Positions 55,591 through 63,997 of a DNA stretch of 64,000 bases are shown here, one piece after another. The notes beneath the pieces were generated by a model. The model searched no databases and had not been told where the DNA came from. It saw nothing but the letters and a program-made list of their open reading frames with translations. Position numbers and translations under genes: made by a program. Within the stretch, counting starts at the first letter, position 1. Each line of letters starts with the position of its first letter. The stretch comes from Pseudomonadota bacterium (lineage in GTDB: Bacteria; Pseudomonadota; Gammaproteobacteria; Pseudomonadales; Pseudohongiellaceae): contig JAQCBT010000016.1 in the NCBI GenBank assembly GCA_027621405.1, positions 26,979 to 90,978 of the forward strand, written 5' to 3'.

Positions 55591-56109
55591 TCAGTTATTG
55601 GGGTTGTTCTGCCTGAGCATCTGCTGGACACGACGTCGGGAATCCCGAATCTCCTGACCAGCTTCCCGCTGAATGCGGTTCTCCCGCTGTAGAGCATCTA
55701 TCTGCTGCTGATAACGTTGCCGCAATTCCTCCTGCTGCGCTTCCGGGAGGTTTCGGAAGCGGCGCTGCATGTTGCGCACACGGCGTTGTTGTTCCGGGCT
55801 GAGGCTGTTAAAGCGACGGAACCGGTCATTGATCTGTTGGCGTTGTTGCTGGCTGAGATTCTGGAAGCGGCGTTGTTGTGAAATTGCTTCCTGTCGTTCT
55901 TCAGGGCGCATCTGCTCCCAGCGATTTGCGCCCCGGCGTAATCGCTGTTGGCGTTCGCCTGACAGCTCATCCCACTGACTCTCCACGCTGCGCAGGATTT
56001 GCCGCTCTTCCAGGGAGAGTTCAGTCCAGGGAATCTTGTCCTGGGCAATTGCAGGTCCTGCCAGCAGAAGGCTGGCCAGGAAAAGAGATGTCAGTAAATT
56101 TTTAAACAT
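55591..56109 (-). CDS. Exported DUF3106 protein
   Basis: A 172-residue periplasmic protein with a signal peptide (cleavage near AIAQD) and a highly charged helical region. Imperfect Gln/Arg-rich repeats with LSPEQQRRVRNMQRRF and NLSQQQRQQINDRFRRF recur every about 18-20 residues, the DUF3106 pattern, similar in style to Spy/CpxP chaperones. It is the last gene of the sigma-factor operon, two bases after its upstream neighbour. A periplasmic chaperone or stress sensor role is an inference. Confidence 0.85.
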   Translation of the reverse strand: MFKNLLTSLFLASLLLAGPAIAQDKIPWTELSLEERQILRSVESQWDELSGERQQRLRRGANRWEQMRPEERQEAISQQRRFQNLSQQQRQQINDRFRRFNSLSPEQQRRVRNMQRRFRNLPEAQQEELRQRYQQQIDALQRENRIQREAGQEIRDSRRRVQQMLRQNNPNN

Positions 56110-56111
56110 AT

Positions 56112-56480
56112 CTAGTTGTCCTGCTCCTCGTCCGGGTTGCTTCCATCACTGTTTTCTTCATTGGTTTCTGCGTCGTCTCCATCGCTGCCTGCAGTGCCTG
56201 ACACTTCGTCCATGCGTGCAGCCATGTTCAATAGTTGCTGAAAATTACTGTCCAGCAAGCTATCCGGGGCTATCCATTCCCCATCATCCGTCTCGAATGA
56301 GCCGAGAAATTCCAGTAATTCCAGATCTGGCTCGCCAATCTCTTCGTCCTGCGCAATGCTGCAGTTTGAGGCGCTCATCAACAGCATGGCGCTCACTGTT
56401 AGTGAAGGTGACAGGCGACTGCGCCTGACAGTAGCCTGGGCTGGTCGCCGTGTATTTCGCTCACTAGTTCGCTTGCTCAA
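56112..56480 (-). CDS. Small acidic exported protein of the sigma-factor operon
   Basis: I do not recognise this protein. From the TTG at 56478-56480 it is 122 residues: an Arg-rich start, a hydrophobic segment (LSPSLTVSAMLLMSA) ending near SIAQ, then a strongly acidic domain (LELLEFLGSFETDDGEWIAP) and an Asp/Glu/Ser-rich tail. The LEFLG...DDGEW segment is reminiscent of small proteins found beside this type of sigma factor in other gammaproteobacteria. The open frame extends upstream to 56543, and the start is uncertain. It overlaps the upstream membrane-protein gene by 17 bases. Confidence 0.6.
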   Translation of the reverse strand: MSKRTSERNTRRPAQATVRRSRLSPSLTVSAMLLMSASNCSIAQDEEIGEPDLELLEFLGSFETDDGEWIAPDSLLDSNFQQLLNMAARMDEVSGTAGSDGDDAETNEENSDGSNPDEEQDN

Positions 56481-57021
56481 CTTCTTCCAGCCACAGATAA
56501 AAATCCAGGTTTTCATACAGCTCGATGTCGTCTGCCGAGGCAATCAAGAGGATCTCTTCTTCTGCCTCAATGCCCGCTGTCGGGTCGGTGAGGGAGCTTA
56601 TGTAGAACAGAGAGACAACTGTCACGGTGAGACAGGCTGTCGCAAACATGCCGAGCGGATAATTCACGTTATTGAATAAGAACGCCTGCACTGATCCCAC
56701 CAAGCCAGAGATGGATAGCCTGCTTGTGCGACTTTCCTGCCGCTCGGAGATTCGCGCCATGGCATTATGTCGAATCTGGTCGAGGCGCCTCTCGATCTCG
56801 GGGCTCAATTCTGAACTGTTGTCGAGGGAGTCCAGCATACCGCCAAGCAATAGTGAATCGTCGTTGTCTGGCATCTGCCTGTGCTCGGCCAGGGACAGAC
56901 TCACGGCGGATTCACGGGCCGCATCAAGTTGCACTGCAAAATCTGCTTGCAGTGACTCGATACTGCGGTCGAGACGCAGGCGGATTTCGGCGAGCAGTTG
57001 TTCTTCGCTGAGCTTGTTCAT
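56464..57021 (-). CDS. Single-pass membrane protein, DUF3619-like, possible anti-sigma factor
   Basis: A 185-residue protein with a soluble helical N-terminal region (about 1-115), one membrane segment near YPLGMFATACLTVTVVSLFY, and a short C-terminal part ending DIELYENLDFYLWLEEVEQA. The layout and the DLDFYLWL ending match DUF3619-type proteins encoded after this sigma factor. The ATG at 57021 overlaps the sigma-factor stop (ATGA). Position and topology suggest an anti-sigma factor, but no zinc-binding ZAS motif (HxxxCxxC) is present, so this is inference. Confidence 0.75.
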   Translation of the reverse strand: MNKLSEEQLLAEIRLRLDRSIESLQADFAVQLDAARESAVSLSLAEHRQMPDNDDSLLLGGMLDSLDNSSELSPEIERRLDQIRHNAMARISERQESRTSRLSISGLVGSVQAFLFNNVNYPLGMFATACLTVTVVSLFYISSLTDPTAGIEAEEEILLIASADDIELYENLDFYLWLEEVEQAN

Positions 57022-57569
57022 GGCCAATATTCACCCAGTTCTTCACGCAGGAAATGTATCGCTCTCGAATAATGGGTCTTCACGCTGCCTTCCGCGCAGG
57101 ACATGGCAGCTGCTGTCTGTTTCACATCCAGTCCCTCCCATGCCCGTAGCAGGAAAGCCTGCTGTTGGCGTTGGGGAAGTTTCTCCAGTGCTCGCTGCAG
57201 TTTATCCATGCCCTGATCGATTTCCGAGTCCTTGTCCGGCCGTTGACCGAACTGGTCTTCCGCTGTCTGGAGAGGATCTTCGTTCCTGTCCTCATCATCG
57301 TTGAGCCAGCTACGGTGGCGGTTTCTGACTATGTTACGCCGATGCCAATCATTGATGCGGCTGGTGAGTATGCGGTAGAAGAGGGGGGTCCATTCCTCGG
57401 CGGGACGCTGCGCGTATTTTTCCACCAGCTTGAACATGGCCTCCTGCACCAGGTCCAGGGCATCCTCAGGATTACGGGTCGCGATCTGGGCGATGCGGAA
57501 GGCACGGTTCTGCACCGACTTGAGAAACTTGTCGAGCAGGACTGAGTTGTTCACCACGGAGATCCTCAT
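57018..57569 (-). CDS. ECF-type RNA polymerase sigma factor
   Basis: A sigma-70 family factor of the ECF group, 183 residues from ATG 57569. Region 2 has RNPEDALDLVQEAMFKLVEKYAQ and YRILTSRINDWHRRN; region 4 has LPQRQQQAFLLRAWEGLDVKQTAAAMSCAEGSVKTHYSRAI. Starts at 57602 (ATG) and at the GTG pair at 57557 and 57554 are also open; GAGATGAGGA precedes the latter. It is coupled to the membrane-protein gene by an ATGA overlap. It likely directs an envelope-related regulon including its own operon, though I found no matching promoter upstream. Confidence 0.88.
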   Translation of the reverse strand: MRISVVNNSVLLDKFLKSVQNRAFRIAQIATRNPEDALDLVQEAMFKLVEKYAQRPAEEWTPLFYRILTSRINDWHRRNIVRNRHRSWLNDDEDRNEDPLQTAEDQFGQRPDKDSEIDQGMDKLQRALEKLPQRQQQAFLLRAWEGLDVKQTAAAMSCAEGSVKTHYSRAIHFLREELGEYWP

Positions 57570-57786
57570 CTCGTTAGAAACCAGACTGGCAGTGAGATTC
57601 ATAGAATATGGCAAGGTTCATCCAATTAGTCGGCGTTCCGCCCTTGATCTTTTACAGGCACAGATACCTGGTCGAGTCACCAGCGCAGGGTAATTCCAGC
57701 TACCTGACCTAATACAACGCGGCAGCGAGCGAACGGTTTACCCGTAGGCTGGATTTTCAGAAAAAACTAATAGATTGATATTAAAG

Positions 57787-57812
57787 GAAAAAAAGAGACC
57801 ACCGTGCGGTAG
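57787..57812 (-). terminator. Rho-independent terminator after bamD
   Basis: On the minus strand CTACC pairs with GGTGG around the loop GCAC (one G-T pair), followed by TCTC and seven T residues (plus-strand A-run at 57788-57794). It lies 22 bases past the bamD stop and is well placed to end the bamD transcript before the sigma-factor operon, which starts about 220 bases further on. Confidence 0.5.
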
Positions 57813-57833
57813 AGCCCGAATAACGCCGTTCGA

Positions 57834-58817
57834 CTAGTTGAAGATGCCGAACGTGATGACGTCGAAGAAGGAGCGTCCTTCTTCTTCCGGAGCAACCTGG
57901 TCTTCGATGATCTGTTGGCTGCCTGAATTGATGGGGCGCTGGGTAGGCGCCAGGGGTGGGTTGCCGCGGTTGTCACCCAACAACCCGAAACTGACGGTAT
58001 ACAGCAGGGAGGGATCCGAGATATCGGCGCGCACCACAAAGTCGCCATCGTCGTCGATGGCCGGGTGATCAGGGTAGTTCTCCTTCAGCAGGGCCAGGGA
58101 AGTGTCCGCGAGGTCATTCAGGCCGAGGCGCAGGTAGCACTCCACCATGATGGCTACCCCGTCGGCGACCGCCGGTGTGCCCTGGAAGTTCTCCACCACG
58201 TACTGACCACGCCGCAGGGCCGCGATGTAGGCCCGGCGCTCCATGTAGTAGTTGGCGACATGGACTTCATAGGCCGCAAGATTATTGCGCAGGTAGACCA
58301 TGCGTGCGCGGGCATCGGCGGCGTAGGCGCTGTCCGGATAGAGCGCCAGCAGGGTGGAGAAGTCATTAAAGGACTCCCTGGCCTGGCCCGGATCGCGCTT
58401 GGTGCTGTCTATAGGCAGGAAGCGATTGAAGAAGCCACCCTCATCGGTGAATGAAGCCAGGCCCTTCATATAATAGGCATAGTCCACGTTGTCATCGTCC
58501 GGGTGCAGGCGGATAAATCGGTCTGCCGCCGCCCGTGAAGCCTCGTTGTCGCCATTGCGATAATAGGCGTACACCAGTTCGATCTGGGCCTGGGCCGCGA
58601 AGCGGCCGAAGGGGAAGCGCGCCTCCAGGGCCTGGTAGGTGGCGATGGCGCCGCGGAAGTTCTGGCTCTCCAGCTGATCCAGTGCCCGCAAATAGAACTG
58701 TTCTTCGGTGCTGAGGCCGGCAAATTCGTCTTCATCCCCGCCCCCGAACAGGCCGCAGCCGCCGAGAGTCGCCAGTATTGCGATCAGGATAAGAGTTCTG
58801 CCTGGAATGTTGTTCAT
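57834..58817 (-). CDS. bamD: BamD, outer-membrane protein assembly lipoprotein
   Basis: BamD is the essential lipoprotein of the Bam complex that inserts beta-barrel proteins in the outer membrane. From ATG 58817 the protein has 327 residues, a lipoprotein signal ending in LGGC, and five TPR-like repeats starting with [16 protein letters not shown] and [20 protein letters not shown], then [26 protein letters not shown]. The C-terminal extension after about residue 240 is longer than in E. coli BamD and is rich in Asp and Asn. Upstream in-frame codons to 58850 would add a poor leader. It faces rluD divergently, as in P. aeruginosa. Confidence 0.95.
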   Translation of the reverse strand: MNNIPGRTLILIAILATLGGCGLFGGGDEDEFAGLSTEEQFYLRALDQLESQNFRGAIATYQALEARFPFGRFAAQAQIELVYAYYRNGDNEASRAAADRFIRLHPDDDNVDYAYYMKGLASFTDEGGFFNRFLPIDSTKRDPGQARESFNDFSTLLALYPDSAYAADARARMVYLRNNLAAYEVHVANYYMERRAYIAALRRGQYVVENFQGTPAVADGVAIMVECYLRLGLNDLADTSLALLKENYPDHPAIDDDGDFVVRADISDPSLLYTVSFGLLGDNRGNPPLAPTQRPINSGSQQIIEDQVAPEEEGRSFFDVITFGIFN

Positions 58818-58888
58818 GCTGATTAGTCGTCTTACTCGGTTTGCAGGCAATTGAATTGCGGATTGACCCAGAGCCTACTGCCAAAAGC

Positions 58889-58911
58889 CGCTATTAAACC
58901 ATAGCAGCGGA
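58889..58911. repeat. Bulged inverted repeat in bamD/rluD divergent region
   Basis: CCGCTAT pairs with ATAG-CA-GCGG around TAAACC. The hairpin lies about 75 bases upstream of bamD and about 88 bases upstream of rluD. Neither strand has a convincing T-run, so it may be part of a leader or a regulator site. Confidence 0.25.
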
Positions 58912-58998
58912 CCTAAACCCATATCGGACCTTGTCAACCTATCCTGACCCGGTACGCGCCATTACACGCCGGGGGCGGTAATCAAGTATCATGCGCCG

Positions 58999-59976
58999 GT
59001 GTCAGAGAATAGCCATTCAATACAACTTAGCGCAGTCGTGCCGGAGGAACTGGCCGGCAAACGATTGGACCAGATTGCGGCCAAATTGTTTCCGGAATTT
59101 TCCCGTTCCCGGCTTCAAGAGTGGATAAAGACCGGTAGCCTGTCTGTCGATGGAGAGGGCAGACGGCCCCGGGATCCCGTGGTTGCTGGCGCCATGCTGG
59201 TGATAAGTGCTGAGATGCAGCCTGTCGATAGCTGGACGGCGGAGCCCCTGCCGCTGGATATCGTCCACGAAGACGAGCATTTGCTGGTGCTCAACAAGGC
59301 TAGCAATGTGGTGGTACATCCGGCGGCTGGCCATCGGGCGGGCACCCTGCTCAACGGGATCCTGCAGCATTGCCCAGCCCTGGAGGCCATTCCGAGGGCT
59401 GGCATCGTTCATCGACTGGATAAAGACACCACCGGTCTTATGGTAGTTGCCAAGACCCTGCTTGCCCATAAATCGTTAGTGGATCAACTACAGGCACGCA
59501 GGGTGAGCCGGCAATACGAAGCAGTGGTGAAGGGAGTGCTTACCGGTGGTGGCACCGTCGATGCGCCACTGGATCGGCACCCTGTCAATCGCAAGAAGCG
59601 AGCCGTGCACGCCAGTGGCAAGGAAGCAATCAGCCACTACCGGGTGCTGGAGCGGTTTCGGGCTCACACCCATGTGCAGGTGAATCTGGAAACCGGACGT
59701 ACTCACCAGATCAGGGTACACATGGCGCATATCAATTATCCTCTGGTAGGAGATCCTCTCTACGGTGGGCGTATGAATGTGCCCAGGGCGGCATCCCCGG
59801 AGCTGACTGACATGCTGCAAAATTTCCGTCGCCAGGCTCTACATGCGCGACGCCTCACGCTCTTGCATCCGGGTTCGCGCGAAGAGATGTCATGGGAGGT
59901 GCCGGTGTCCGAGGATTTCTCCGAGCTTTTGAGAGTCCTGCGCGCAGATAAGTCAGTAGAGTCTTCGTCGGCATGA
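58999..59976 (+). CDS. rluD: 23S rRNA pseudouridine synthase RluD
   Basis: RluD makes pseudouridines 1911, 1915 and 1917 in 23S rRNA helix 69. The modification at 1915 is the substrate of RlmH, encoded at the other end of this window. The 325-residue protein starts at GTG and has an S4 RNA-binding domain (KRLDQIAAKLFPEFSRSRLQ), the catalytic motif HRLDKDTTGLMVVAK with the active-site Asp, and ETGRTHQIRVHMAHI. Its stop overlaps the pgeF start by four bases. Confidence 0.96.
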   Translation: MSENSHSIQLSAVVPEELAGKRLDQIAAKLFPEFSRSRLQEWIKTGSLSVDGEGRRPRDPVVAGAMLVISAEMQPVDSWTAEPLPLDIVHEDEHLLVLNKASNVVVHPAAGHRAGTLLNGILQHCPALEAIPRAGIVHRLDKDTTGLMVVAKTLLAHKSLVDQLQARRVSRQYEAVVKGVLTGGGTVDAPLDRHPVNRKKRAVHASGKEAISHYRVLERFRAHTHVQVNLETGRTHQIRVHMAHINYPLVGDPLYGGRMNVPRAASPELTDMLQNFRRQALHARRLTLLHPGSREEMSWEVPVSEDFSELLRVLRADKSVESSSA

Positions 59977-60713
59977 GCGAACTGCAATTGATCAGACCGG
60001 ACTGGGAAGCCTCTCCGCAAGTGGTTGCCTTCGTTACCAGCCGCAAGGGCGGGGTGAGCGCGAACGAATTCGCTACCCTGAACATGGGGCAACATGTCGG
60101 TGATGATCCTGATCGGGTCGACAGAAACCGGGCAATTGTGCAGGAAGCATTTCCCGAAGTTTCCAGTTGGCAATGGCTGGACCAGACTCACAGTAACTTG
60201 GTACATGCGGTTAACAATGTTAGCGGCGAGTTACAAGGTGACGGTCTTGTCACACGCAAGGCCAGGCTGGCCTGTTGTGTCATGACCGCTGACTGCCTGC
60301 CGGTGTTTCTCGCTTCCAGTGCCGGGGACGAGGTAGCCATAGCCCACGGCGGCTGGCGAGGACTGTCATCGGGCATAGTGCAGGCCACCATCGATACAAT
60401 GCGCACCTCGCCCGCGGATATTTGCGCCTACCTTGGTCCAGCCATTGGGCCTGATTACTTCGAGGTAGGCCCGGAGGTGCGAGAGGCGTTTCTTCGGATC
60501 GACGGCAGCGCAAGTATGGACAGGCAGTTCAGGCCCCTGGGTAGCAAGTACTTCGCAGACCTGTATGGCATCGCCCGCCTGCAGCTGGCGGCAGCCGGTG
60601 TGACCAGGGTAAGCGGGGGTGATCACTGCACTTTCGGCGACGCCGACAATTTCTATTCCTATCGGCGCGACGGCCAGACTGGTCGAATGCTAAACGCCAT
60701 CTTCATTCGCTAG
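59973..60713 (+). CDS. pgeF: Purine nucleoside phosphorylase/laccase-domain protein (YfiH)
   Basis: A YfiH/DUF152 protein, 246 residues, of the group reported as broad purine nucleoside phosphorylase and deaminase, and as peptidoglycan editing factor PgeF. It has the metal site in CVMTADCLPVFLAS (Cys) and AHGGWRGLSSGI (His), and the motif AYLGPAIGPDYFEVG. It overlaps rluD by four bases (ATGA), a conserved arrangement. Zinc- or copper-binding ligands are His and Cys as expected. Confidence 0.93.
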   Translation: MSELQLIRPDWEASPQVVAFVTSRKGGVSANEFATLNMGQHVGDDPDRVDRNRAIVQEAFPEVSSWQWLDQTHSNLVHAVNNVSGELQGDGLVTRKARLACCVMTADCLPVFLASSAGDEVAIAHGGWRGLSSGIVQATIDTMRTSPADICAYLGPAIGPDYFEVGPEVREAFLRIDGSASMDRQFRPLGSKYFADLYGIARLQLAAAGVTRVSGGDHCTFGDADNFYSYRRDGQTGRMLNAIFIR

Positions 60714-60793
60714 AGCACATTCGCGCTGCATGCTGGGTCGTAACCGTCAGCTTTGAGCTGGATCAAGCTTTGCTGCCTGACATCCCCCGCAAG

Positions 60794-60822
60794 CTTGAAA
60801 TGAACGGCCTGCAACCCAATAA
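60794..60822 (+). promoter_or_regulatory. Sigma-32 heat-shock promoter for clpB
   Basis: CTTGAAA at 60794-60800 is the perfect RpoH -35; after 14 bases CCCAATAA at 60815-60822 fits the CCCCATnT -10 with the core CCC and AT matched. The predicted start is near 60829, giving a leader of about 64 bases before the clpB ATG. ClpB is a classic RpoH target. Confidence 0.65.
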
Positions 60823-60892
60823 ATAGAGGCAGTGAATAATACGTCGTACCCGGGAATCCGTTGTGGAGGACTGGGCCGGAAGGACTATTAAT

Positions 60893-63514
60893 ATGCGATT
60901 CGACAAACTTACAAGCAAGCTCCAGTCGGCTTTCTCTGATGCCCAGTCACTTGCAGTAGGCAAGGATCACAACCTGATCCAGCCTGTTCATCTGTTGCTG
61001 GCACTGCTCGACCAGAAGGGTGGTTCTGTGCGTCCCTTGCTGTCGCAAACGGGCTTCAATATCCCGGAACTGCGCAAGCAGTTGCAGCAGGCAGTCGATG
61101 ATCTGCCCCAGATGCCGAACAACGATGGTGATATCTCCGGTTCTCCTGAATTGGGCAAATTGCTCAATCAGGCAGACAAGCTGGCGCAACAGAAAGGCGA
61201 CAGCTTCATTTCCAGTGAAACCGTTTTGTTGGCTGCCATGCAGGACAAAGGCAGCGCTGGCAAGATCCTCAACAGCTTCGGTGTCACCACCCAGGCCCTG
61301 GAAAATGCCATTGCCAATCTGCGCGGCGGCGAGAGCGTGGACAATCCGGAGGCCGAAGAATCCTGGCAGGCACTCAGCAAATATTGTGTAGACCTGACCG
61401 AACGGGCAGAGAACAGTGAACTCGATCCTGTTATCGGTCGCGATAGCGAAATTCGCCGTACCATTCAGGTGCTGCAGCGTCGAACCAAGAACAACCCTGT
61501 ACTCATCGGTGAGCCCGGTGTCGGCAAGACGGCGATCGTGGAAGGTCTTGCCCAGCGCATAGTTAACGGAGAGGTGCCGGAAGGGTTAAAGGACAAGAAA
61601 ATCCTGGCGCTGGACATGGGCGCACTTATCGCAGGCGCAAAGTTTCGCGGCGAATTCGAGGAGCGCCTCAAGGCTGTACTCAACGAGCTATCCAAGCAGG
61701 AAGGTTCTATCATCCTCTTTGTCGATGAGCTGCACACCATGGTCGGTGCCGGTAAAGCCGAGGGTGCCATGGACGCAGGCAATATGTTGAAGCCGGCATT
61801 GGCCAGGGGTGAGCTCCATTGTGTGGGCACTACTACCCTGGACGAGTATCGCAAGTACATTGAGAAAGATGCGGCGCTGGAACGGCGATTCCAGAAAGTG
61901 CTAGTGGATGAGCCTACCGAAGAAGACACCATCGCCATCCTGCGCGGCTTGAAAGAACGTTACGAGGTTCACCATGGGGTGGACATCTCGGATTCCGCTA
62001 TCATCGCGGCAACCAGGTTGTCGCAACGCTATATCACCGATCGCCAGTTACCAGACAAGGCAATCGACCTGGTGGATGAGGCCGCGAGCCTGATTCGCAT
62101 GGAGATCGATTCCAAGCCCGAAGAGATGGATCGCCTGGAGCGTCGCCTGATCCAATTGAAGATCGAGCAGGAAGCATTGAAGAAGGATGACGATGCTGCA
62201 ACCCAGAAGCGCAAGGAGAAGCTGAAGGTAGATATCGCGCAGCTCGAGAAAGAATATGCCGACCTCGAGGAGATCTGGAAGGCGGAGAAGGCTTCCTTGC
62301 AGGGCGCGGCCACCATCAAGAGCAGCCTCGAGAAGGCGCGCAATGACATGGAAGCAGCACGCCGCACCGGTGATTTGGCGCGCATGTCAGAAATTCAGTA
62401 TGGCGTAATACCCTCTCTGGAAAAGAAGCTCGAGCAGGCTGCCGAGGCTGAGGCGGCTGAGAAGAAGCTGCTGAGAAACCGGGTAACCGAGGAAGAAATC
62501 GCGGATGTGGTATCCCGCGCCACCGGTATTCCCGTGAGCAAGATGCTGCAGGGTGATCGCCAGCGATTGCTGGAGATGGAAGACGCCCTGCACAAACGTG
62601 TGGTTGGCCAGCATGAGGCGATTACCGCGGTGTCAAATGCCGTGCGTCGCTCACGATCTGGCCTGTCCGATCCGAATCGTCCCAATGGGTCCTTCCTGTT
62701 CCTTGGTCCCACCGGTGTCGGTAAGACCGAGTTGTGCAAGGCCCTGGCAGAATTCCTGTTCGACACGGAAGAAGCCATGGTGCGTATCGATATGTCCGAG
62801 TTCATGGAGCAGCACTCCGTCGCCCGGCTGATCGGTGCGCCCCCCGGCTATGTGGGTTACGAGGAGGGCGGCTACCTGACAGAAGCTGTTCGCCGCAAAC
62901 CTTACTCTGTGCTGCTGCTGGACGAAGTCGAGAAGGCGCACCCGGATGTGTTCAATATCCTGTTGCAGGTCATGGACGATGGTCGTCTCACCGACGGTCA
63001 CGGCCGTACCGTGGACTTCCGCAATACCGTGATCGTGATGACCTCCAACCTGGGATCGGATCGTATCCAGGAGATGATGAATGCGGACAATCTCAGCGGT
63101 GATAACTACGAGCAGGTGAAGAAGGTGGTTCTGGACACTGTGGTGAAACACTTCTCTCCGGAGTTCGTGAACCGCATCGATGAGACCGTGGTATTCCACC
63201 CGCTGATGCAAGACCAGATTCGGGGAATCGCCGCTATCCAGATCGACCTGCTCAATCGTCGTCTGGCCCACAGTGACCTGGCCATCCAGTGCAGCGATGC
63301 CGTACTCGATCACATCGCCAGTGTCGGCTACGACCCGGTATATGGTGCACGGCCCTTGAAGCGGGCAATCCAGAACTGGATCGAGAACCCGCTGGCCCAG
63401 CATGTGCTGCAGGGCGAATACGGCCCCGGCGATACCATCGCCGTGGATGTCAACGACAAGCAGGAGCTGCAATTCAGCAAGAGTGCGGCTCCTGCGGAGC
63501 AGGCGGTCGCCTGA
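60893..63514 (+). CDS. clpB: ClpB, ATP-dependent disaggregase
   Basis: ClpB rescues aggregated proteins with DnaK. From ATG 60893 the protein has 873 residues: N-terminal Clp_N repeat domain (1-150), first AAA+ domain with Walker [14 protein letters not shown] (about 206) and Walker [11 protein letters not shown], a coiled-coil middle domain (about 405-525), second AAA+ domain with [11 protein letters not shown] (about 605) and [14 protein letters not shown], and a C-terminal D2-small domain. A GTG at 60863 is open upstream but GGAAGGA before ATG favours 60893. A sigma-32 promoter lies upstream and a hairpin overlaps the stop. Confidence 0.98.
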   Translation: MRFDKLTSKLQSAFSDAQSLAVGKDHNLIQPVHLLLALLDQKGGSVRPLLSQTGFNIPELRKQLQQAVDDLPQMPNNDGDISGSPELGKLLNQADKLAQQKGDSFISSETVLLAAMQDKGSAGKILNSFGVTTQALENAIANLRGGESVDNPEAEESWQALSKYCVDLTERAENSELDPVIGRDSEIRRTIQVLQRRTKNNPVLIGEPGVGKTAIVEGLAQRIVNGEVPEGLKDKKILALDMGALIAGAKFRGEFEERLKAVLNELSKQEGSIILFVDELHTMVGAGKAEGAMDAGNMLKPALARGELHCVGTTTLDEYRKYIEKDAALERRFQKVLVDEPTEEDTIAILRGLKERYEVHHGVDISDSAIIAATRLSQRYITDRQLPDKAIDLVDEAASLIRMEIDSKPEEMDRLERRLIQLKIEQEALKKDDDAATQKRKEKLKVDIAQLEKEYADLEEIWKAEKASLQGAATIKSSLEKARNDMEAARRTGDLARMSEIQYGVIPSLEKKLEQAAEAEAAEKKLLRNRVTEEEIADVVSRATGIPVSKMLQGDRQRLLEMEDALHKRVVGQHEAITAVSNAVRRSRSGLSDPNRPNGSFLFLGPTGVGKTELCKALAEFLFDTEEAMVRIDMSEFMEQHSVARLIGAPPGYVGYEEGGYLTEAVRRKPYSVLLLDEVEKAHPDVFNILLQVMDDGRLTDGHGRTVDFRNTVIVMTSNLGSDRIQEMMNADNLSGDNYEQVKKVVLDTVVKHFSPEFVNRIDETVVFHPLMQDQIRGIAAIQIDLLNRRLAHSDLAIQCSDAVLDHIASVGYDPVYGARPLKRAIQNWIENPLAQHVLQGEYGPGDTIAVDVNDKQELQFSKSAAPAEQAVA

Positions 63515-63522
63515 CCGCCTGC
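63499..63522 (+). terminator. Perfect 10-bp hairpin over the clpB stop codon
   Basis: GCAGGCGGTC (63499-63508) and GACCGCCTGC (63513-63522) pair fully around GCCT; the TGA stop is at 63512-63514, inside the loop and right arm. Only CTCTTCTG follows, a weak T-run, so it may act as partial terminator or 3' stabiliser. It is one of the longest perfect stems in the window. Confidence 0.45.
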
Positions 63523-63868
63523 CTCTTCTGCCCCTGCACTTCTCATAAGAGCTTGACTTTATTCATGAAAGTGGGAAAATCGCGCTGTTTGTGCAGGGCC
63601 AGAAGGTCAATCCCGCTAGCCCCGCCCGCAGTCTACAGAGCGAAAGCCCCGCAATCTTGCTGGGGTGATTATTCTGAAGGCCAAGACCTGGCCCACTCAA
63701 CGACTGCTACCCAGGTGTAGGACAACATCCAGCCATGGCCTGAATCATGTAATCGCGACTGGCTATCACGTTATCGCGAACAGGGCCGACATGAAGCAAG
63801 AGACTGTCTGGCGATAAGTCTTCTGCATCGTGTTAAGTTAAATTCAAATTGGAACAGATTTATAACTG

Positions 63869-63896
63869 GCGACCTCGGCGAGGCGCGGGCTTTTTT
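63869..63896 (+). terminator. Rho-independent terminator candidate
   Basis: GCG-CCTC pairs with GAGG-CGC with one bulged A and a GGC loop (63869-63886), then GGGC and six T residues at 63891-63896. It is in the plus orientation, about 380 bases past clpB. It could end a read-through clpB transcript or an unannotated RNA in the gap. Confidence 0.5.
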
Positions 63897-63947
63897 ACTA
63901 TGATGATTGGCATCAAGGATTTCGTCGGTATTCAGTAGCTTTTTTAA

Positions 63948-63969
63948 CCCGGCGACATATATCGCCGGG
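63948..63969. repeat. Perfect 8-bp inverted repeat, operator or RNA hairpin
   Basis: CCCGGCGA at 63948-63955 and TCGCCGGG at 63962-63969 flank the six bases CATATA. A T-run precedes it, but none follows on either strand, which does not suit a terminator. It sits nine bases before the CsrA-like hairpin. Confidence 0.4.
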
Positions 63970-63977
63970 TAAACAGA

Positions 63978-63997
63978 GCGGCACAGGGATGTGCCGC
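63978..63997 (+). promoter_or_regulatory. Hairpin presenting a CsrA/RsmA-type AGGGA site
   Basis: GCGGCACA (63978-63985) pairs with TGTGCCGC (63990-63997) around GGGA. The sequence through the loop matches 11 of 12 positions of the CsrA SELEX consensus RUACARGGAUGU, and the GGA is shown in the loop, as needed for CsrA binding. It may be the first unit of a CsrA-titrating RNA or a leader mRNA extending past the window. Only one unit is visible. Confidence 0.45.
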
